57,609 nt of DNA. It comes from an uncultured Dorea sp. GTDB taxonomy: Bacteria > Bacillota > Clostridia > Lachnospirales > Lachnospiraceae. Each line of letters opens with the position of its first letter. The stretch's first letter is position 1. The stretch spans positions 1 to 57,609 of the forward strand of contig CAJTZE010000017.1 of NCBI GenBank assembly GCA_910584265.1, in the 5' to 3' direction. The notes beneath the pieces were generated by a model. The model did no database searches. It saw only the letters and a program-made list of their open reading frames with translations, and had not been told where the DNA came from. Made by a program: the position numbers and the translations under genes. Below are positions 14,936 through 23,755 of the stretch, piece by piece.

Positions 14936-15592
14936 ATGGGACAGAAAGTTAATCCTCATGGCTTGAGAGTCGGTATTATCAAAGATTGGGACTCTAAATG
15001 GTATGCAGAGAAAGATTTTGCAGATTATCTGGTAGAAGACCATGAAATCAGAACATTTCTTAAGAAAAGATTATACAGCGCTGGTGTTTCCAGAATCGAG
15101 ATCGAGAGAGCATCCGAGCGTGTGAAGATCATTATTTATACAGCAAAGCCGGGCGTAGTTATCGGCAAGGGCGGTTCTGAGATTGAGAAGGTAAAGGCAG
15201 AGCTTGCTAAATACACAGACAAGAAGCTGATTGTGGACATTAAAGAGATTAAAAGACCTGATAAGGATGCGCAGCTGGTAGCTGAGAATATTGCACTGCA
15301 GCTTGAGAACCGTATTTCATTCAGACGCGCTATGAAGTCCTGCATGTCAAGAACCATGAAAGCAGGAGCGCTTGGCGTTAAGACATCTGTTTCAGGAAGA
15401 CTTGGCGGAGCTGATATGGCCCGTACAGAATTCTACAGCGAGGGAACAATTCCTCTTCAGACATTGAGAGCTGACATTGACTACGGATTCGCCGAGGCTG
15501 ACACAACCTATGGTAAGGTTGGTGTTAAGGTATGGATTTACAAAGGCGAGATTCTTCCGGAAAAGGCAGCAAAGGAAGGGAGCGATAAATAA
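14936..15592 (+). CDS. rpsC: 30S ribosomal protein S3
   Basis: 218 residues with an N-terminal KH domain (GVVIGKGGSEIEKVKAEL) and the C-terminal S3 domain (GALGVKTSVSGRLGGADMAR). S3 forms part of the mRNA entry channel. Its stop overlaps the rplP start by one base (TAATG). Confidence 0.97.
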   Translation: MGQKVNPHGLRVGIIKDWDSKWYAEKDFADYLVEDHEIRTFLKKRLYSAGVSRIEIERASERVKIIIYTAKPGVVIGKGGSEIEKVKAELAKYTDKKLIVDIKEIKRPDKDAQLVAENIALQLENRISFRRAMKSCMSRTMKAGALGVKTSVSGRLGGADMARTEFYSEGTIPLQTLRADIDYGFAEADTTYGKVGVKVWIYKGEILPEKAAKEGSDK

Positions 15593-16029
15593 TGTTAATG
15601 CCAAAAAGAGTAAAACGTCGTAAACAGTTCCGCGGTTCCATGAAGGGCAAAGCACTTCGCGGAAATACACTTTCATATGGTGAATATGGTATTGTTGCAG
15701 CAGAGCCATGCTGGATCAAATCCAATCAGATCGAGGCTGCCCGTGTTGCTATGACACGTTATATCAAGAGAGGCGGTAAGGTTTGGATCAAGATATTCCC
15801 AGATAAGCCAGTAACTACGAAACCAGCTGAAACACGTATGGGTTCCGGTAAAGGTACCTTGGAATACTGGGTAGCAGTTGTGAAGCCGGGACGCGTTATG
15901 TTTGAGATTGCAGGCGTTCCAGAGGAAGTGGCAAGAGAGGCGCTTCGCCTTGCTACACATAAGTTACCTTGTAAATGTAAGATCGTTTCTCGCGCAGACT
16001 TAGAAGGCGGTGATAACAGTGAAAATTAA
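15592..16029 (+). CDS. rplP: 50S ribosomal protein L16
   Basis: 145 residues, beginning LMPKRVKRRKQFRGSMKGKA. L16 helps position tRNA in the A site and is added late in 50S assembly. The region ETRMGSGKGTLEYWVAVVKP is typical. Translation couples to rpsC upstream; the downstream rpmC start lies inside its last codons. Confidence 0.97.
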   Translation: MLMPKRVKRRKQFRGSMKGKALRGNTLSYGEYGIVAAEPCWIKSNQIEAARVAMTRYIKRGGKVWIKIFPDKPVTTKPAETRMGSGKGTLEYWVAVVKPGRVMFEIAGVPEEVAREALRLATHKLPCKCKIVSRADLEGGDNSEN

Positions 16030-16222
16030 TGCATTTGTAGAAGATTTAAGAACAAAATCAGCTGCAGAGCTGAACGAAGAATTAGTAGCTGCTAAAAAGG
16101 AACTCTTTAATTTAAGATTCCAGAACGCAACGAATCAGTTAGATAATACAAGCAGGATCAAGGAAGTCAGAAAGAATATTGCAAGAATCCAGACAGTGAT
16201 TACTGAGCTGCAGAGAGGATAG
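16019..16222 (+). CDS. rpmC: 50S ribosomal protein L29
   Basis: 67 residues of two helices, with the family block AELNEELVAAKKELFNLRFQ. L29 sits beside L23 at the tunnel exit. I place the start at the GTG at 16019 (MKINAFVEDL), not the GTG nine bases earlier, because AAGGCGGTG is correctly spaced and family members start at this point. It overlaps the end of rplP. Confidence 0.93.
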   Translation: MKINAFVEDLRTKSAAELNEELVAAKKELFNLRFQNATNQLDNTSRIKEVRKNIARIQTVITELQRG

Positions 16223-16308
16223 GCCGGAAGCAGTTTGGTGAAAGCGGGTCAGAGACTGCGCTTGAACTTCCTTAAAACATTATTATTACCGGGAAAGGAG
16301 TAAAAGCC

Positions 16309-16563
16309 GTGGAAAGAAATCTTAGAAAAACACGTACAGGCAAGGTTGTCAGCAACAAGATGGATAAGACAATCGTTGTTGCCGTAGAGGATCATGTAAA
16401 ACATGCTCTTTACAATAAGATTGTAAAAAGAACGTATAAATTAAAGGCTCACGATGAGGCAAATGAATGCGGCATCGGCGATGTTGTAAAAGTTATGGAG
16501 ACAAGACCGTTATCCAAGGATAAGAGATGGAGACTTGTTGAGATTATGGAAAAAGCAAAATAG
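16309..16563 (+). CDS. rpsQ: 30S ribosomal protein S17
   Basis: 84 residues, OB-fold primary 16S rRNA binder. GTG start at 16309 followed by MERNLRKTRTGKVVSNKMDK and the family block PLSKDKRWRLVEI. An 86-base gap before it ends TTGAACTTCCTTA, resembling the 3' end of the other spacers in this operon. Confidence 0.96.
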   Translation: MERNLRKTRTGKVVSNKMDKTIVVAVEDHVKHALYNKIVKRTYKLKAHDEANECGIGDVVKVMETRPLSKDKRWRLVEIMEKAK

Positions 16564-16583
16564 TATAAGGAGGGAAACCTGCA

Positions 16584-16952
16584 ATGATACAGCAAGAAAG
16601 CAGACTGAAAGTAGCAGATAATACAGGTGCGAAAGAGTTACTTTGTATCCGTGTGCTTGGCGGTTCGACCAGAAGATATGCAAGCATCGGCGATATTATT
16701 GTTGCGACCGTTAAAGATGCAACACCAGGCGGCGTTGTAAAAAAAGGCGATGTAGTAAAAGCTGTAGTTGTACGTACTGTAAAAGGTACTCGTCGTAAAG
16801 ACGGATCATATATCCGTTTTGACGAAAATGCTGCTGTAATTATTAGAGAAGATAAGAACCCAAGAGGAACCCGTATCTTCGGGCCGGTAGCAAGAGAGCT
16901 TCGTGACAAACAGTTTATGAAGATTGTTTCCTTGGCTCCGGAAGTACTTTAA
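16584..16952 (+). CDS. rplN: 50S ribosomal protein L14
   Basis: 122 residues, beginning MIQQESRLKVADNTGAKELL. L14 contributes to the bridge to the 30S subunit and is the binding site of the silencing factor RsfS. Full length, with no unusual features. Confidence 0.97.
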   Translation: MIQQESRLKVADNTGAKELLCIRVLGGSTRRYASIGDIIVATVKDATPGGVVKKGDVVKAVVVRTVKGTRRKDGSYIRFDENAAVIIREDKNPRGTRIFGPVARELRDKQFMKIVSLAPEVL

Positions 16953-16965
16953 GGAGGTGCGATAG

Positions 16966-17277
16966 ATGTCAACGATGAAGATCAAAAAGGGCGATATGGT
17001 TAAGGTTATTGCCGGAAAAGATAAAGACAAAGAAGGCAAAGTCATCTCTGTTAATCAGAAAGATGGAACAGTCCTTGTTGAAGGCGTCAATATGCTGACA
17101 AAGCACGCGAAACCAAGTATGACGAACCAGAATGGCGGAATCATCCATCAGGAGGGACCGATCAACATCTCCAACGTAATGTATATCCACAAGGGCAAAG
17201 CTACCAGAGTTGGATTCAAGATGGACGGAGATAAGAAGGTGCGTGTTGCAAAATCAACAGGCGAAGTAATCGATTAA
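16966..17277 (+). CDS. rplX: 50S ribosomal protein L24
   Basis: 103 residues with an N-terminal KOW motif (KIKKGDMVKVIAGKDKDKEG). L24 is an initiator of 50S assembly. AAGGAGGTGC precedes the ATG. Confidence 0.97.
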   Translation: MSTMKIKKGDMVKVIAGKDKDKEGKVISVNQKDGTVLVEGVNMLTKHAKPSMTNQNGGIIHQEGPINISNVMYIHKGKATRVGFKMDGDKKVRVAKSTGEVID

Positions 17278-17300
17278 TTTGAGGAAGGAGGTTCAGGGCT

Positions 17301-17843
17301 TTGAGCAGCAGATTAAAAGAACAATACCAGAACGAGATTGTTGATGCAATGATCAAAAAGTTCGGTTATAAGAATATCATGGAAGTGCCGAAACTCGACA
17401 AGGTTGTTGTCAACATGGGTGTCGGCGAAGCAAAAGACAATGCAAAGGCTTTGGATTCAGCGATTGCTGATATGGAGAAGATCACAGGACAGAAGGCCGT
17501 TGTTTGTAAGGCTAAGAAGTCAGTAGCGAATTTCAAGATCAGAGAAGGAATGTCGATCGGATGTAAGACTACCTTAAGAGGGGATAAGATGTATGAGTTT
17601 GTTGACCGTCTGGTTAACCTTGCACTGCCCCGTGTACGTGACTTCAGAGGCGTGAATCCGAATGCGTTCGACGGAAGAGGAAACTATGCTCTTGGTATCA
17701 AAGAGCAGCTTATCTTCCCTGAGATCGAGTATGATAAGATTGATAAGGTTAGAGGTATGGACGTTATCTTCGTAACAACTGCTAAGACGGATGAAGAAGC
17801 GCGTGAGCTTTTGAAACAGTTTAACATGCCGTTTAAAAAATAA
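17301..17843 (+). CDS. rplE: 50S ribosomal protein L5
   Basis: 180 residues. L5 binds 5S rRNA and contacts S13 across the subunit interface; the family block is KVVVNMGVGEAKDNAKALD. The start is a TTG at 17301 (MSSRLKEQY), supported by AAGGAGG nine bases upstream and by family alignment. An unusual start codon for a ribosomal protein. Confidence 0.95.
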   Translation: MSSRLKEQYQNEIVDAMIKKFGYKNIMEVPKLDKVVVNMGVGEAKDNAKALDSAIADMEKITGQKAVVCKAKKSVANFKIREGMSIGCKTTLRGDKMYEFVDRLVNLALPRVRDFRGVNPNAFDGRGNYALGIKEQLIFPEIEYDKIDKVRGMDVIFVTTAKTDEEARELLKQFNMPFKK

Positions 17844-17854
17844 GGAGGTAAATT

Positions 17855-18040
17855 ATGGCTAAGACAGCAATGAAAATCAAACAGCAGCGTAAGCAGAAAT
17901 TTTCAACAAGAGAATACAGCCGCTGCAGGATCTGTGGACGTCCGCATGCATATTTGAGAAAATATGGCATCTGCCGTGTTTGCTTCCGCGAACTGGCATA
18001 CAAAGGACAGATTCCGGGTGTGAAGAAAGCAAGTTGGTAG
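17855..18040 (+). CDS. rpsZ: 30S ribosomal protein S14, zinc-binding type Z
   Basis: 61 residues, the short zinc-dependent S14 of Gram-positives. The zinc ligands are CRIC and CRVC around GRPHAYLRKYGI. It ends in Trp then TAG, and the spacer repeat at 18041 begins immediately after. Confidence 0.96.
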   Translation: MAKTAMKIKQQRKQKFSTREYSRCRICGRPHAYLRKYGICRVCFRELAYKGQIPGVKKASW

Positions 18041-18147
18041 GCACTGAACACTTAGCGAATCCAAGCCGGAGGCGCAGGATAAGGTTAGTGAGAAGGCCGT
18101 TCTTTGAGCTTGGCGAGGTATTGTCGAGCTTAGCGAAAAGAACTTCA
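18037..18147 (+). repeat. Structured spacer repeat, copy 1 (between rpsZ and rpsH)
   Basis: About 110 untranslated bases starting at the Trp-stop of rpsZ: GGTAGGCACTGAACACTTAG, then CGAATCCAAGCC, GCGCAGG, GTTAGTGAGAAGGCCGTTCT and a hairpin GTTCTT/AAGAAC. The same order of blocks recurs at 18569-18666. CACT near the 5' end can pair with AGTG in the middle. Confidence 0.75.
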
Positions 18148-18169
18148 TTTAAAAAGGAGGAAAACATTC

Positions 18170-18571
18170 ATGACTATGAGCGATCCAATTGCAGATATGC
18201 TTACAAGAATCCGTAATGCAAATACTGCGAAACATGATACAGTAGATATTCCTGCATCTAAGATGAAAATCGCTATTGCAAACATTCTGCTGGATGAAGG
18301 ATATATTACAAAATACGATGTCGTAGAAGACGGAGCGTTCCAGACGATCCGTGTAACATTAAAGTACGGCGCAGATAAGAATGAGAAGGTTATTTCAGGT
18401 CTTAAGAGAATTTCCAAGCCGGGTCTGCGTGTATACGCAAACTGCGAGGATCTTCCGAAGGTGCTCGGCGGACTTGGGACAGCGATCATTTCTACAAACC
18501 AGGGTGTGATCACAGACAAAGAAGCAAGAAAGCTCGGCGTAGGCGGAGAAGTACTGGCATTCGTGTGGTAG
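18170..18571 (+). CDS. rpsH: 30S ribosomal protein S8
   Basis: 133 residues, beginning TMSDPIADMLTRIRNANTAK and ending GGEVLAFVW. S8 binds helix 21 of 16S rRNA and in E. coli represses the spc operon. An in-frame ATG two codons later is an alternative start. The gene is flanked on both sides by copies of the spacer repeat. Confidence 0.97.
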   Translation: MTMSDPIADMLTRIRNANTAKHDTVDIPASKMKIAIANILLDEGYITKYDVVEDGAFQTIRVTLKYGADKNEKVISGLKRISKPGLRVYANCEDLPKVLGGLGTAIISTNQGVITDKEARKLGVGGEVLAFVW

Positions 18572-18666
18572 GCACTGGAACTGAACACTTAGCGAAGCCA
18601 AGCGTTCCGCGCAGGCTGAGATTAGTGGGAAGGCCGTTCTCAGAGCGAAGCGAAGAGAACTTCCTT
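18569..18666 (+). repeat. Structured spacer repeat, copy 2 (between rpsH and rplF)
   Basis: Begins at the stop of rpsH and shares with copy 1 the blocks CTGAACACTTAGCGAA, CCAAGC, GCGCAGG, ATTAGTGGGAAGGCCGTTCT and a closing GTTCTC/GAGAAC stem, then AACTTCCTTA. The apical part of the closing hairpin differs from copy 1 while the stem is kept. Confidence 0.75.
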
Positions 18667-18821
18667 AGAGGAAACACCATCGTCACTAGACTCGAAAGAA
18701 CCTCGTCAAGTGTCGAGGTGTGCGTTCACACTAGGTTCGTGAGAAACCTCGCCAAGTGTTCACAGCAACTGAAAACAGAGCAGATGAAGTTTCTGCTCCG
18801 AGAATTTAAGTTAAGGAGGAT
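18667..18821 (+). other. Further structured spacer before rplF
   Basis: No coding frame. Contains hairpins CCTCG/CGAGG near 18702-18720 and GAGCAGA/TCTGCTC near 18778-18798, the latter directly before the rplF ribosome binding site. Unusually long gap (about 250 bases with copy 2) for the middle of a ribosomal operon. Confidence 0.6.
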
Positions 18822-18827
18822 ATGGCA

Positions 18828-19370
18828 ATGTCACGTATCGGAAGACTGCCAATTGCAGTTCCAGCAGGCGTAACTGTTGAAATTGCAGAGAATAATGTAG
18901 TGACTGTAAAAGGTCCAAAGGGAACTCTTACAAAGGAGCTTCCTGTAGAGATGGAAATCAAGAAAGACGGCGATACAATCGTTGTTACAAGACCAAATGA
19001 TCTGAAGAAGATGAAATCCCTTCACGGTCTTACCAGAACACTGATCAACAACATGGTTGTTGGCGTTACAGATGGGTACAAGAAAGTCCTTGAGGTAAAC
19101 GGTGTTGGTTATAGAGCGGCGAAATCAGGCAACAAGTTAACGCTCAGCCTTGGATATTCCCATCCGGTAGAGATGATCGATCCGGAGGGTGTTGAGACAG
19201 TTCTTGAGGGACAGAACAAGATTACTGTTCAGGGTATCGATAAGGAGAAGGTTGGCCAGTATGCAGCCGAGATCAGAGACAAGAGAAGGCCGGAGCCATA
19301 TAAGGGCAAGGGTATTAAGTACTCTGATGAAGTTATCAGACGTAAAGTTGGTAAGACAGGTAAAAAATAA
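18828..19370 (+). CDS. rplF: 50S ribosomal protein L6
   Basis: 180 residues, two L6 domains, beginning SRIGRLPIAVPAGV and ending RRKVGKTGKK. L6 lies near the sarcin-ricin loop and factor-binding site. The ATG at 18828 is preferred over the one at 18822, which is only a base or two from the AAGGAGG. Confidence 0.95.
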   Translation: MSRIGRLPIAVPAGVTVEIAENNVVTVKGPKGTLTKELPVEMEIKKDGDTIVVTRPNDLKKMKSLHGLTRTLINNMVVGVTDGYKKVLEVNGVGYRAAKSGNKLTLSLGYSHPVEMIDPEGVETVLEGQNKITVQGIDKEKVGQYAAEIRDKRRPEPYKGKGIKYSDEVIRRKVGKTGKK

Positions 19371-19389
19371 TTAAGGAGGGTGAGAGAAA

Positions 19390-19758
19390 ATGGTTAGCAA
19401 GAAATCTAGAAGCGAAGTTCGTGTAAAGAAACACATGAAAATACGTAACCGTTTCAGCGGTACACCTGAATGCCCGCGTTTAGCAGTATTCAGAAGCAAC
19501 AAGCACATGTATGCTCAGATTATTGATGATAAAGCTCAGAATACGCTGGTATCCGCTTCCACTCTTCAGAAAGACGTGAAAGCAAACCTGGAAAAGACGA
19601 ATAATGTAGAAGCCGCAGCATATCTGGGAAAAGTAATTGCCGAGAGAGCTCTGGAAAAGGGTATCAAGGATGTCGTTTTCGACAGAGGCGGTTTTATCTA
19701 TCACGGAAAGATTCAGGCATTAGCAGACGCAGCTAGAGAAGCTGGTTTGAATTTCTAG
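19390..19758 (+). CDS. rplR: 50S ribosomal protein L18
   Basis: 122 residues, 5S rRNA-binding protein of the central protuberance; family block RLAVFRSNKHMYAQIIDD and C-terminal DRGGFIYHGKIQALADAARE. Full length. Confidence 0.97.
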   Translation: MVSKKSRSEVRVKKHMKIRNRFSGTPECPRLAVFRSNKHMYAQIIDDKAQNTLVSASTLQKDVKANLEKTNNVEAAAYLGKVIAERALEKGIKDVVFDRGGFIYHGKIQALADAAREAGLNF

Positions 19759-19772
19759 AAGGAGGAGCACAC

Positions 19773-20282
19773 ATGAAACAAGAACGTATTGATGCTGGTT
19801 CATTAGAATTGACAGAGAAAGTAGTATCAATTAAACGTGTTACCAAGGTTGTTAAAGGCGGCCGGAATATGAGATTCACAGCTTTAGTAGTTGTTGGTGA
19901 TGGTAACGGCCATGTTGGTGCAGGTTTAGGAAAGGCAACCGAGATCCCGGAGGCGATCCGCAAGGGAAAAGAGGATGCCGCAAAGAAGCTTATTACTGTT
20001 GCATTAGATGAGAATGGAAGTATTACACACGATTTGATCGGTAAATTCGGAAGCGCTTCCGTATTATTAAAGAAGGCACCTGATGGTACTGGAGTTATTG
20101 CCGGCGGTCCGGCGCGTGCGGTCATTGAGATGGCAGGTATCAAGAACATCCGTACAAAATCTCTTGGATCCAACAATAAGCAGAATGTTGTTCTTGCTAC
20201 AATTGAAGGATTGAAAGAGGTTAAGACTCCGGAAGAAGTGGCTAAGCTTCGTGGGAAATCCATCGAAGAAATCTTAGGCTAG
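19773..20282 (+). CDS. rpsE: 30S ribosomal protein S5
   Basis: 169 residues with the double-stranded RNA-binding fold at the N terminus (VTKVVKGGRNMRFTALVVVG) and the S5 C-terminal domain. S5 shapes the mRNA entry channel; the loop at the spectinomycin site reads VVKGG. GGAGGAGCAC precedes the ATG. Confidence 0.97.
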   Translation: MKQERIDAGSLELTEKVVSIKRVTKVVKGGRNMRFTALVVVGDGNGHVGAGLGKATEIPEAIRKGKEDAAKKLITVALDENGSITHDLIGKFGSASVLLKKAPDGTGVIAGGPARAVIEMAGIKNIRTKSLGSNNKQNVVLATIEGLKEVKTPEEVAKLRGKSIEEILG

Positions 20283-20297
20283 AGGAGGTAAACCGAG

Positions 20298-20477
20298 ATG
20301 GCAAATTTAAAAATCACATTGGTAAAATCTACGATCGGTGCTGTACCGAAGCATAAGAGGACTGTAGAGGCGCTTGGACTTAAGAAGCTTAACAAGACAG
20401 TTGTGCTTCCGGACAATGCGGCTACAAGAGGAATGGTGAAACAGGTTCAGCATTTGGTAAAGGTAGAAGAAGCGTAA
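20298..20477 (+). CDS. rpmD: 50S ribosomal protein L30
   Basis: 59 residues, MANLKITLVKSTIGAVPKHK at the start and ending HLVKVEEA. L30 is a small protein near the 5S rRNA region and is optional in bacteria. AGGAGGTAAACCGAG precedes the ATG at 20298. It lies in the usual place between rpsE and rplO. Confidence 0.95.
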   Translation: MANLKITLVKSTIGAVPKHKRTVEALGLKKLNKTVVLPDNAATRGMVKQVQHLVKVEEA

Positions 20478-20504
20478 GAAAATTGCGAGTAAGGAGGTGT
20501 TAGA

Positions 20505-20945
20505 ATGGACTTATCTAATTTAAGACCAGCTGACGGAGCAAAGCATAGCGATAATTTTAGAAGAGGACGCGGACATGGTTCTGGAAATGGTAAGACTGCC
20601 GGTAAGGGACACAAAGGCCAGAAAGCCCGCTCAGGCGGCACCAGACCAGGTTTTGAAGGCGGCCAGATGCCATTGTATAGAAGAATTCCAAAGAGAGGCT
20701 TCACAAATAGAAATTCTAAGACGATTGTTGGAATAAATGTGAGCGTTTTAGAAGCATTCGATAACGATGCAGTAGTATCTGTAGAGACGCTGATCGAGGC
20801 TGGGATCGTGAAGAACCCGAGAGACGGAGTTAAGATTCTTGGAAATGGCGAGTTAACGAAAAAGCTTACAGTTCAGGCAAATGCATTCAGTGCTGGTGCA
20901 GTGGCAAAGATTGAGGCACTTGGCGGTAAAGCAGAGGTGATCTAA
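20505..20945 (+). CDS. rplO: 50S ribosomal protein L15
   Basis: 146 residues with the glycine- and basic-rich N terminus (HGSGNGKTAGKGHKGQKARS) that threads into 23S rRNA and the C-terminal L15 fold. The stop overlaps the secY start by one base, coupling the two. Confidence 0.97.
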   Translation: MDLSNLRPADGAKHSDNFRRGRGHGSGNGKTAGKGHKGQKARSGGTRPGFEGGQMPLYRRIPKRGFTNRNSKTIVGINVSVLEAFDNDAVVSVETLIEAGIVKNPRDGVKILGNGELTKKLTVQANAFSAGAVAKIEALGGKAEVI

Positions 20946-22261
20946 TGTTCAAAACGCTTCGACGGGCATTTCAAATTGAAGATATTCGGAAGAAGATCTT
21001 ATACACATTTTTAATGTTGATCGTCATCCGGCTTGGCTCACAGCTGCCGACACCGGGCGTGAATCCGTCCTATATCAAAGAATTTTTTGCACAGAATACG
21101 GGGGAAGCGTTTAACTTTTTTAACGCTTTCACCGGAGGTTCTTTTGAGCAGATGTCAGTGTTTGCACTGAGCATTACTCCATATATTACGTCTTCTATTA
21201 TTATGCAGCTCCTTACAATTGCAATTCCAAAGCTTGAGGAAATGCAGAAGGAAGGCGAAGATGGAAGGAAGAAGATTGCATCCTTTACAAGATATCTGAC
21301 AGTTGTTCTGGCGCTGATCGAATCTACGGCAATGGCAGTGGGATTCGGCCGTCAGGGACTGCTTGTGGAGTACAATTTTGTAAATGCGGCAATTGTAGTG
21401 CTTACTCTTACAGGAGGCTCGGCATTCCTCATGTGGATAGGCGAGCGTATCACGGAAAATGGTGTAGGAAATGGAATTTCTATCGTGCTGGTGATCAATA
21501 TCGTTTCACGTATTCCAAATGATATGGCATCGCTGTTTGAACAGTTTATAAATGGGAAGAGTATTGCAAAGGGTGGATTGGCTGTAATTCTCATTCTTGC
21601 TATTATTCTTGTTCTGGTAGTATTTGTTGTAATTCTTCAGAGCGGTGAGCGGAGAATTGCTGTACAGTATTCACAGAAGATGCAGGGAAGAAGAACTTAC
21701 GGCGGACAATCAACGCATATTCCTATGAAGATAAATACGGCCGGTGTTATCCCTATCATTTTTGCATCTTCGCTGATGCAGTTTCCGATAGTGATCGCTA
21801 CATTTCTTGGAAAAGCAGACGGAGACGGTATTGGAAGCGAGATCCTCCGGGGATTGAACCAGAGTAACTGGTGCAATCCGCAGAATATCAAATATTCATG
21901 GGGATTGATCGTATATATTGTTTTAACTGTGCTCTTTGCATATTTTTATACGTCTATCACATTTAATCCGATGGAGATAGCAAACAACATGAAAAAGAGC
22001 GGCGGTTTTGTTCCTGGTATCCGTCCCGGCCGTCCTACCGTTGAGTATTTAAGCAGGATATTGAATTATATTATCTTTATCGGAGCCTGCGGTCTGGTGA
22101 TAATACAGTTCGTGCCGATCTTGTTTAACGGATGGCTTGGCGCAAGAGTATCCTTTGGCGGAACATCGCTTATCATTATTGTAAGCGTTGTGCTTGAGAC
22201 AATTAAACAGATTGAAGCACAAATGCTTGTACGTAATTACAAAGGATTTTTGAACAGTTAA
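20945..22261 (+). CDS. secY: Protein translocase subunit SecY
   Basis: 438 residues, ten membrane segments, the channel of the Sec translocon. Family marks: IRLGSQLPTPGVNP after the first segment, FALSITPYITSSIIMQLL in the plug region, the cytoplasmic loop QYSQKMQGRRTYGGQ and the conserved GFVPGIRPGRPTVEYL loop. ATG at 20945 overlaps the stop of rplO. It ends 71 bases before adk. Confidence 0.97.
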   Translation: MFKTLRRAFQIEDIRKKILYTFLMLIVIRLGSQLPTPGVNPSYIKEFFAQNTGEAFNFFNAFTGGSFEQMSVFALSITPYITSSIIMQLLTIAIPKLEEMQKEGEDGRKKIASFTRYLTVVLALIESTAMAVGFGRQGLLVEYNFVNAAIVVLTLTGGSAFLMWIGERITENGVGNGISIVLVINIVSRIPNDMASLFEQFINGKSIAKGGLAVILILAIILVLVVFVVILQSGERRIAVQYSQKMQGRRTYGGQSTHIPMKINTAGVIPIIFASSLMQFPIVIATFLGKADGDGIGSEILRGLNQSNWCNPQNIKYSWGLIVYIVLTVLFAYFYTSITFNPMEIANNMKKSGGFVPGIRPGRPTVEYLSRILNYIIFIGACGLVIIQFVPILFNGWLGARVSFGGTSLIIIVSVVLETIKQIEAQMLVRNYKGFLNS

Positions 22262-22332
22262 GCTCGATATCATATATTTTGACCTGCGAAGTTATTCGCG
22301 GGTTAAAATGCTATATAAGGAGGAGGTATTCC

Positions 22333-22977
22333 ATGAAGATTATTATGTTAGGTGCACCTGGAGCCGGAAAGGGAACCCAGGCAAAGAAGATTGCAGGTAA
22401 ATATAATATTCCGCATATTTCCACAGGAGATATTTTCCGTGCAAATATCAAGAATGGCACTGAGCTTGGAAAAAAGGCCAAAACATACATGGATCAGGGG
22501 CTTCTGGTGCCGGATGAACTGGTAGTGGATCTGGTAGTAGATCGTGTGAATCAGGATGACTGCACAGACGGCTATGTTCTGGACGGCTTCCCGCGGACGA
22601 TTCCGCAGGCAGAGGCTCTGACAGAAGCGTTGAAGAAGCTCGGCCAGAAGATGGATCATGCAATCGATGTAGATGTACCGGATGAGAATATTGTGAACCG
22701 CATGTCCGGCAGAAGAGCCTGCGTTGGATGCGGGGCTACTTATCATATGGTATATGCACCGGTAAAACAGGAGGGAATCTGTGATACCTGCGGAAAGGAA
22801 CTGATATTAAGGGATGATGATAAGCCGGAGACGGTTCAGAAGCGTCTGAATGTGTATCATGAGCAGACCCAGCCGTTGATTGATTACTATACCCGGGAAG
22901 GAATCCTCCGCACCGTAGACGGAACAACAGATATTGATGAGGTGTTCCGGCAGATTGTAAATATCCTGGAGGCGTAG
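22333..22977 (+). CDS. adk: Adenylate kinase
   Basis: Converts AMP plus ATP to two ADP in the cytoplasm. 214 residues: P-loop GAPGAGKGT (7-15), AMP-binding segment STGDIFRANI, DGFPRT (84-89), and a long LID with four cysteines, C130, C133, C150 and C153, which form the structural zinc site common in Gram-positive enzymes. The start at 22333 follows AGGAGGAGG; an earlier frame start has no ribosome binding site. The 71-base gap to secY contains a small hairpin (ACCTGCGAA/TTCGCGGGT) of unclear role. Confidence 0.97.
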   Translation: MKIIMLGAPGAGKGTQAKKIAGKYNIPHISTGDIFRANIKNGTELGKKAKTYMDQGLLVPDELVVDLVVDRVNQDDCTDGYVLDGFPRTIPQAEALTEALKKLGQKMDHAIDVDVPDENIVNRMSGRRACVGCGATYHMVYAPVKQEGICDTCGKELILRDDDKPETVQKRLNVYHEQTQPLIDYYTREGILRTVDGTTDIDEVFRQIVNILEA

Positions 22978-22980
22978 GAT

Positions 22981-23748
22981 ATGCCGATATCAATTAAATC
23001 ATCAAGAGAGATAGAGCTGATGGCGGAGGCAGGGCGGATTCTGGAGAAGGTTCATCTGGAACTGGGGAAGGCGCTGCATCCGGGAATGAGTACCCTTGAC
23101 ATTGACCGTTTGGGGAAAAAGCTGATAGAGGGGTACGGATGTATCCCCTCATTCCTTAATTATAACGGATATCCTGCATCTATCTGCGTATCGGTAAATG
23201 AAGAAGTTGTGCACGGCATTCCTTCCAGGCACCGCATTATCAAAGAAGGCGACATTGTCAGTCTGGATGCAGGTGTGATCTATAAAGGATATCATTCCGA
23301 TGCCGCAAGGACTCATGCGATTGGAAAAGTCAGCAAAGAGGCGGAGGATTTAATCAAAGTTACAAGAGAATGCTTCTTTGAAGGCATAAAGTATGCAAAA
23401 GAAGGCAACCATCTATTTGATATTTCCAGAGCAATCGGAAGATATGCATCGGAGCGGGGATATGGAGTGGTAAGGGACCTCTGCGGACACGGAGTCGGGA
23501 CTGCCCTTCATGAGGCGCCGGAGATACCTAATTATGAGGTGCCGAGAAAAGGCGTGAAGCTTAGGGCGGGCATGACGCTTGCAATTGAGCCGATGATCAA
23601 CATCGGAGGCTGGGAGGTTGACTGGCTGGATGATGACTGGACGGTGGTATCCAGAGACCGCACACTGTCTGCACATTATGAAAATACGATCGTGATCACG
23701 GACGGCGAACCGAGAATCCTGTCAGCTTCCCTGGATGGCAGTAAGTGA
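22981..23748 (+). CDS. map: Methionine aminopeptidase type I
   Basis: Removes the initiator methionine from new proteins. 255 residues. The metal ligands are all visible: D96 (SLDAG), D107 (HSDAAR), H170 (CGHGVG), E203 (AIEPM) and E234 (YENTI), with H78 in the active site (VVHGIPS). It starts three bases after the adk stop and is part of the same unit. Confidence 0.96.
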   Translation: MPISIKSSREIELMAEAGRILEKVHLELGKALHPGMSTLDIDRLGKKLIEGYGCIPSFLNYNGYPASICVSVNEEVVHGIPSRHRIIKEGDIVSLDAGVIYKGYHSDAARTHAIGKVSKEAEDLIKVTRECFFEGIKYAKEGNHLFDISRAIGRYASERGYGVVRDLCGHGVGTALHEAPEIPNYEVPRKGVKLRAGMTLAIEPMINIGGWEVDWLDDDWTVVSRDRTLSAHYENTIVITDGEPRILSASLDGSK

Positions 23749-23755
23749 GGTTGGA

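Noticed and set aside
22262..22332. Hairpin between secY and adk as a terminator
   Set aside because: The ACCTGCGAA/TTCGCGGGT stem lacks a T run and the genes are normally co-transcribed.
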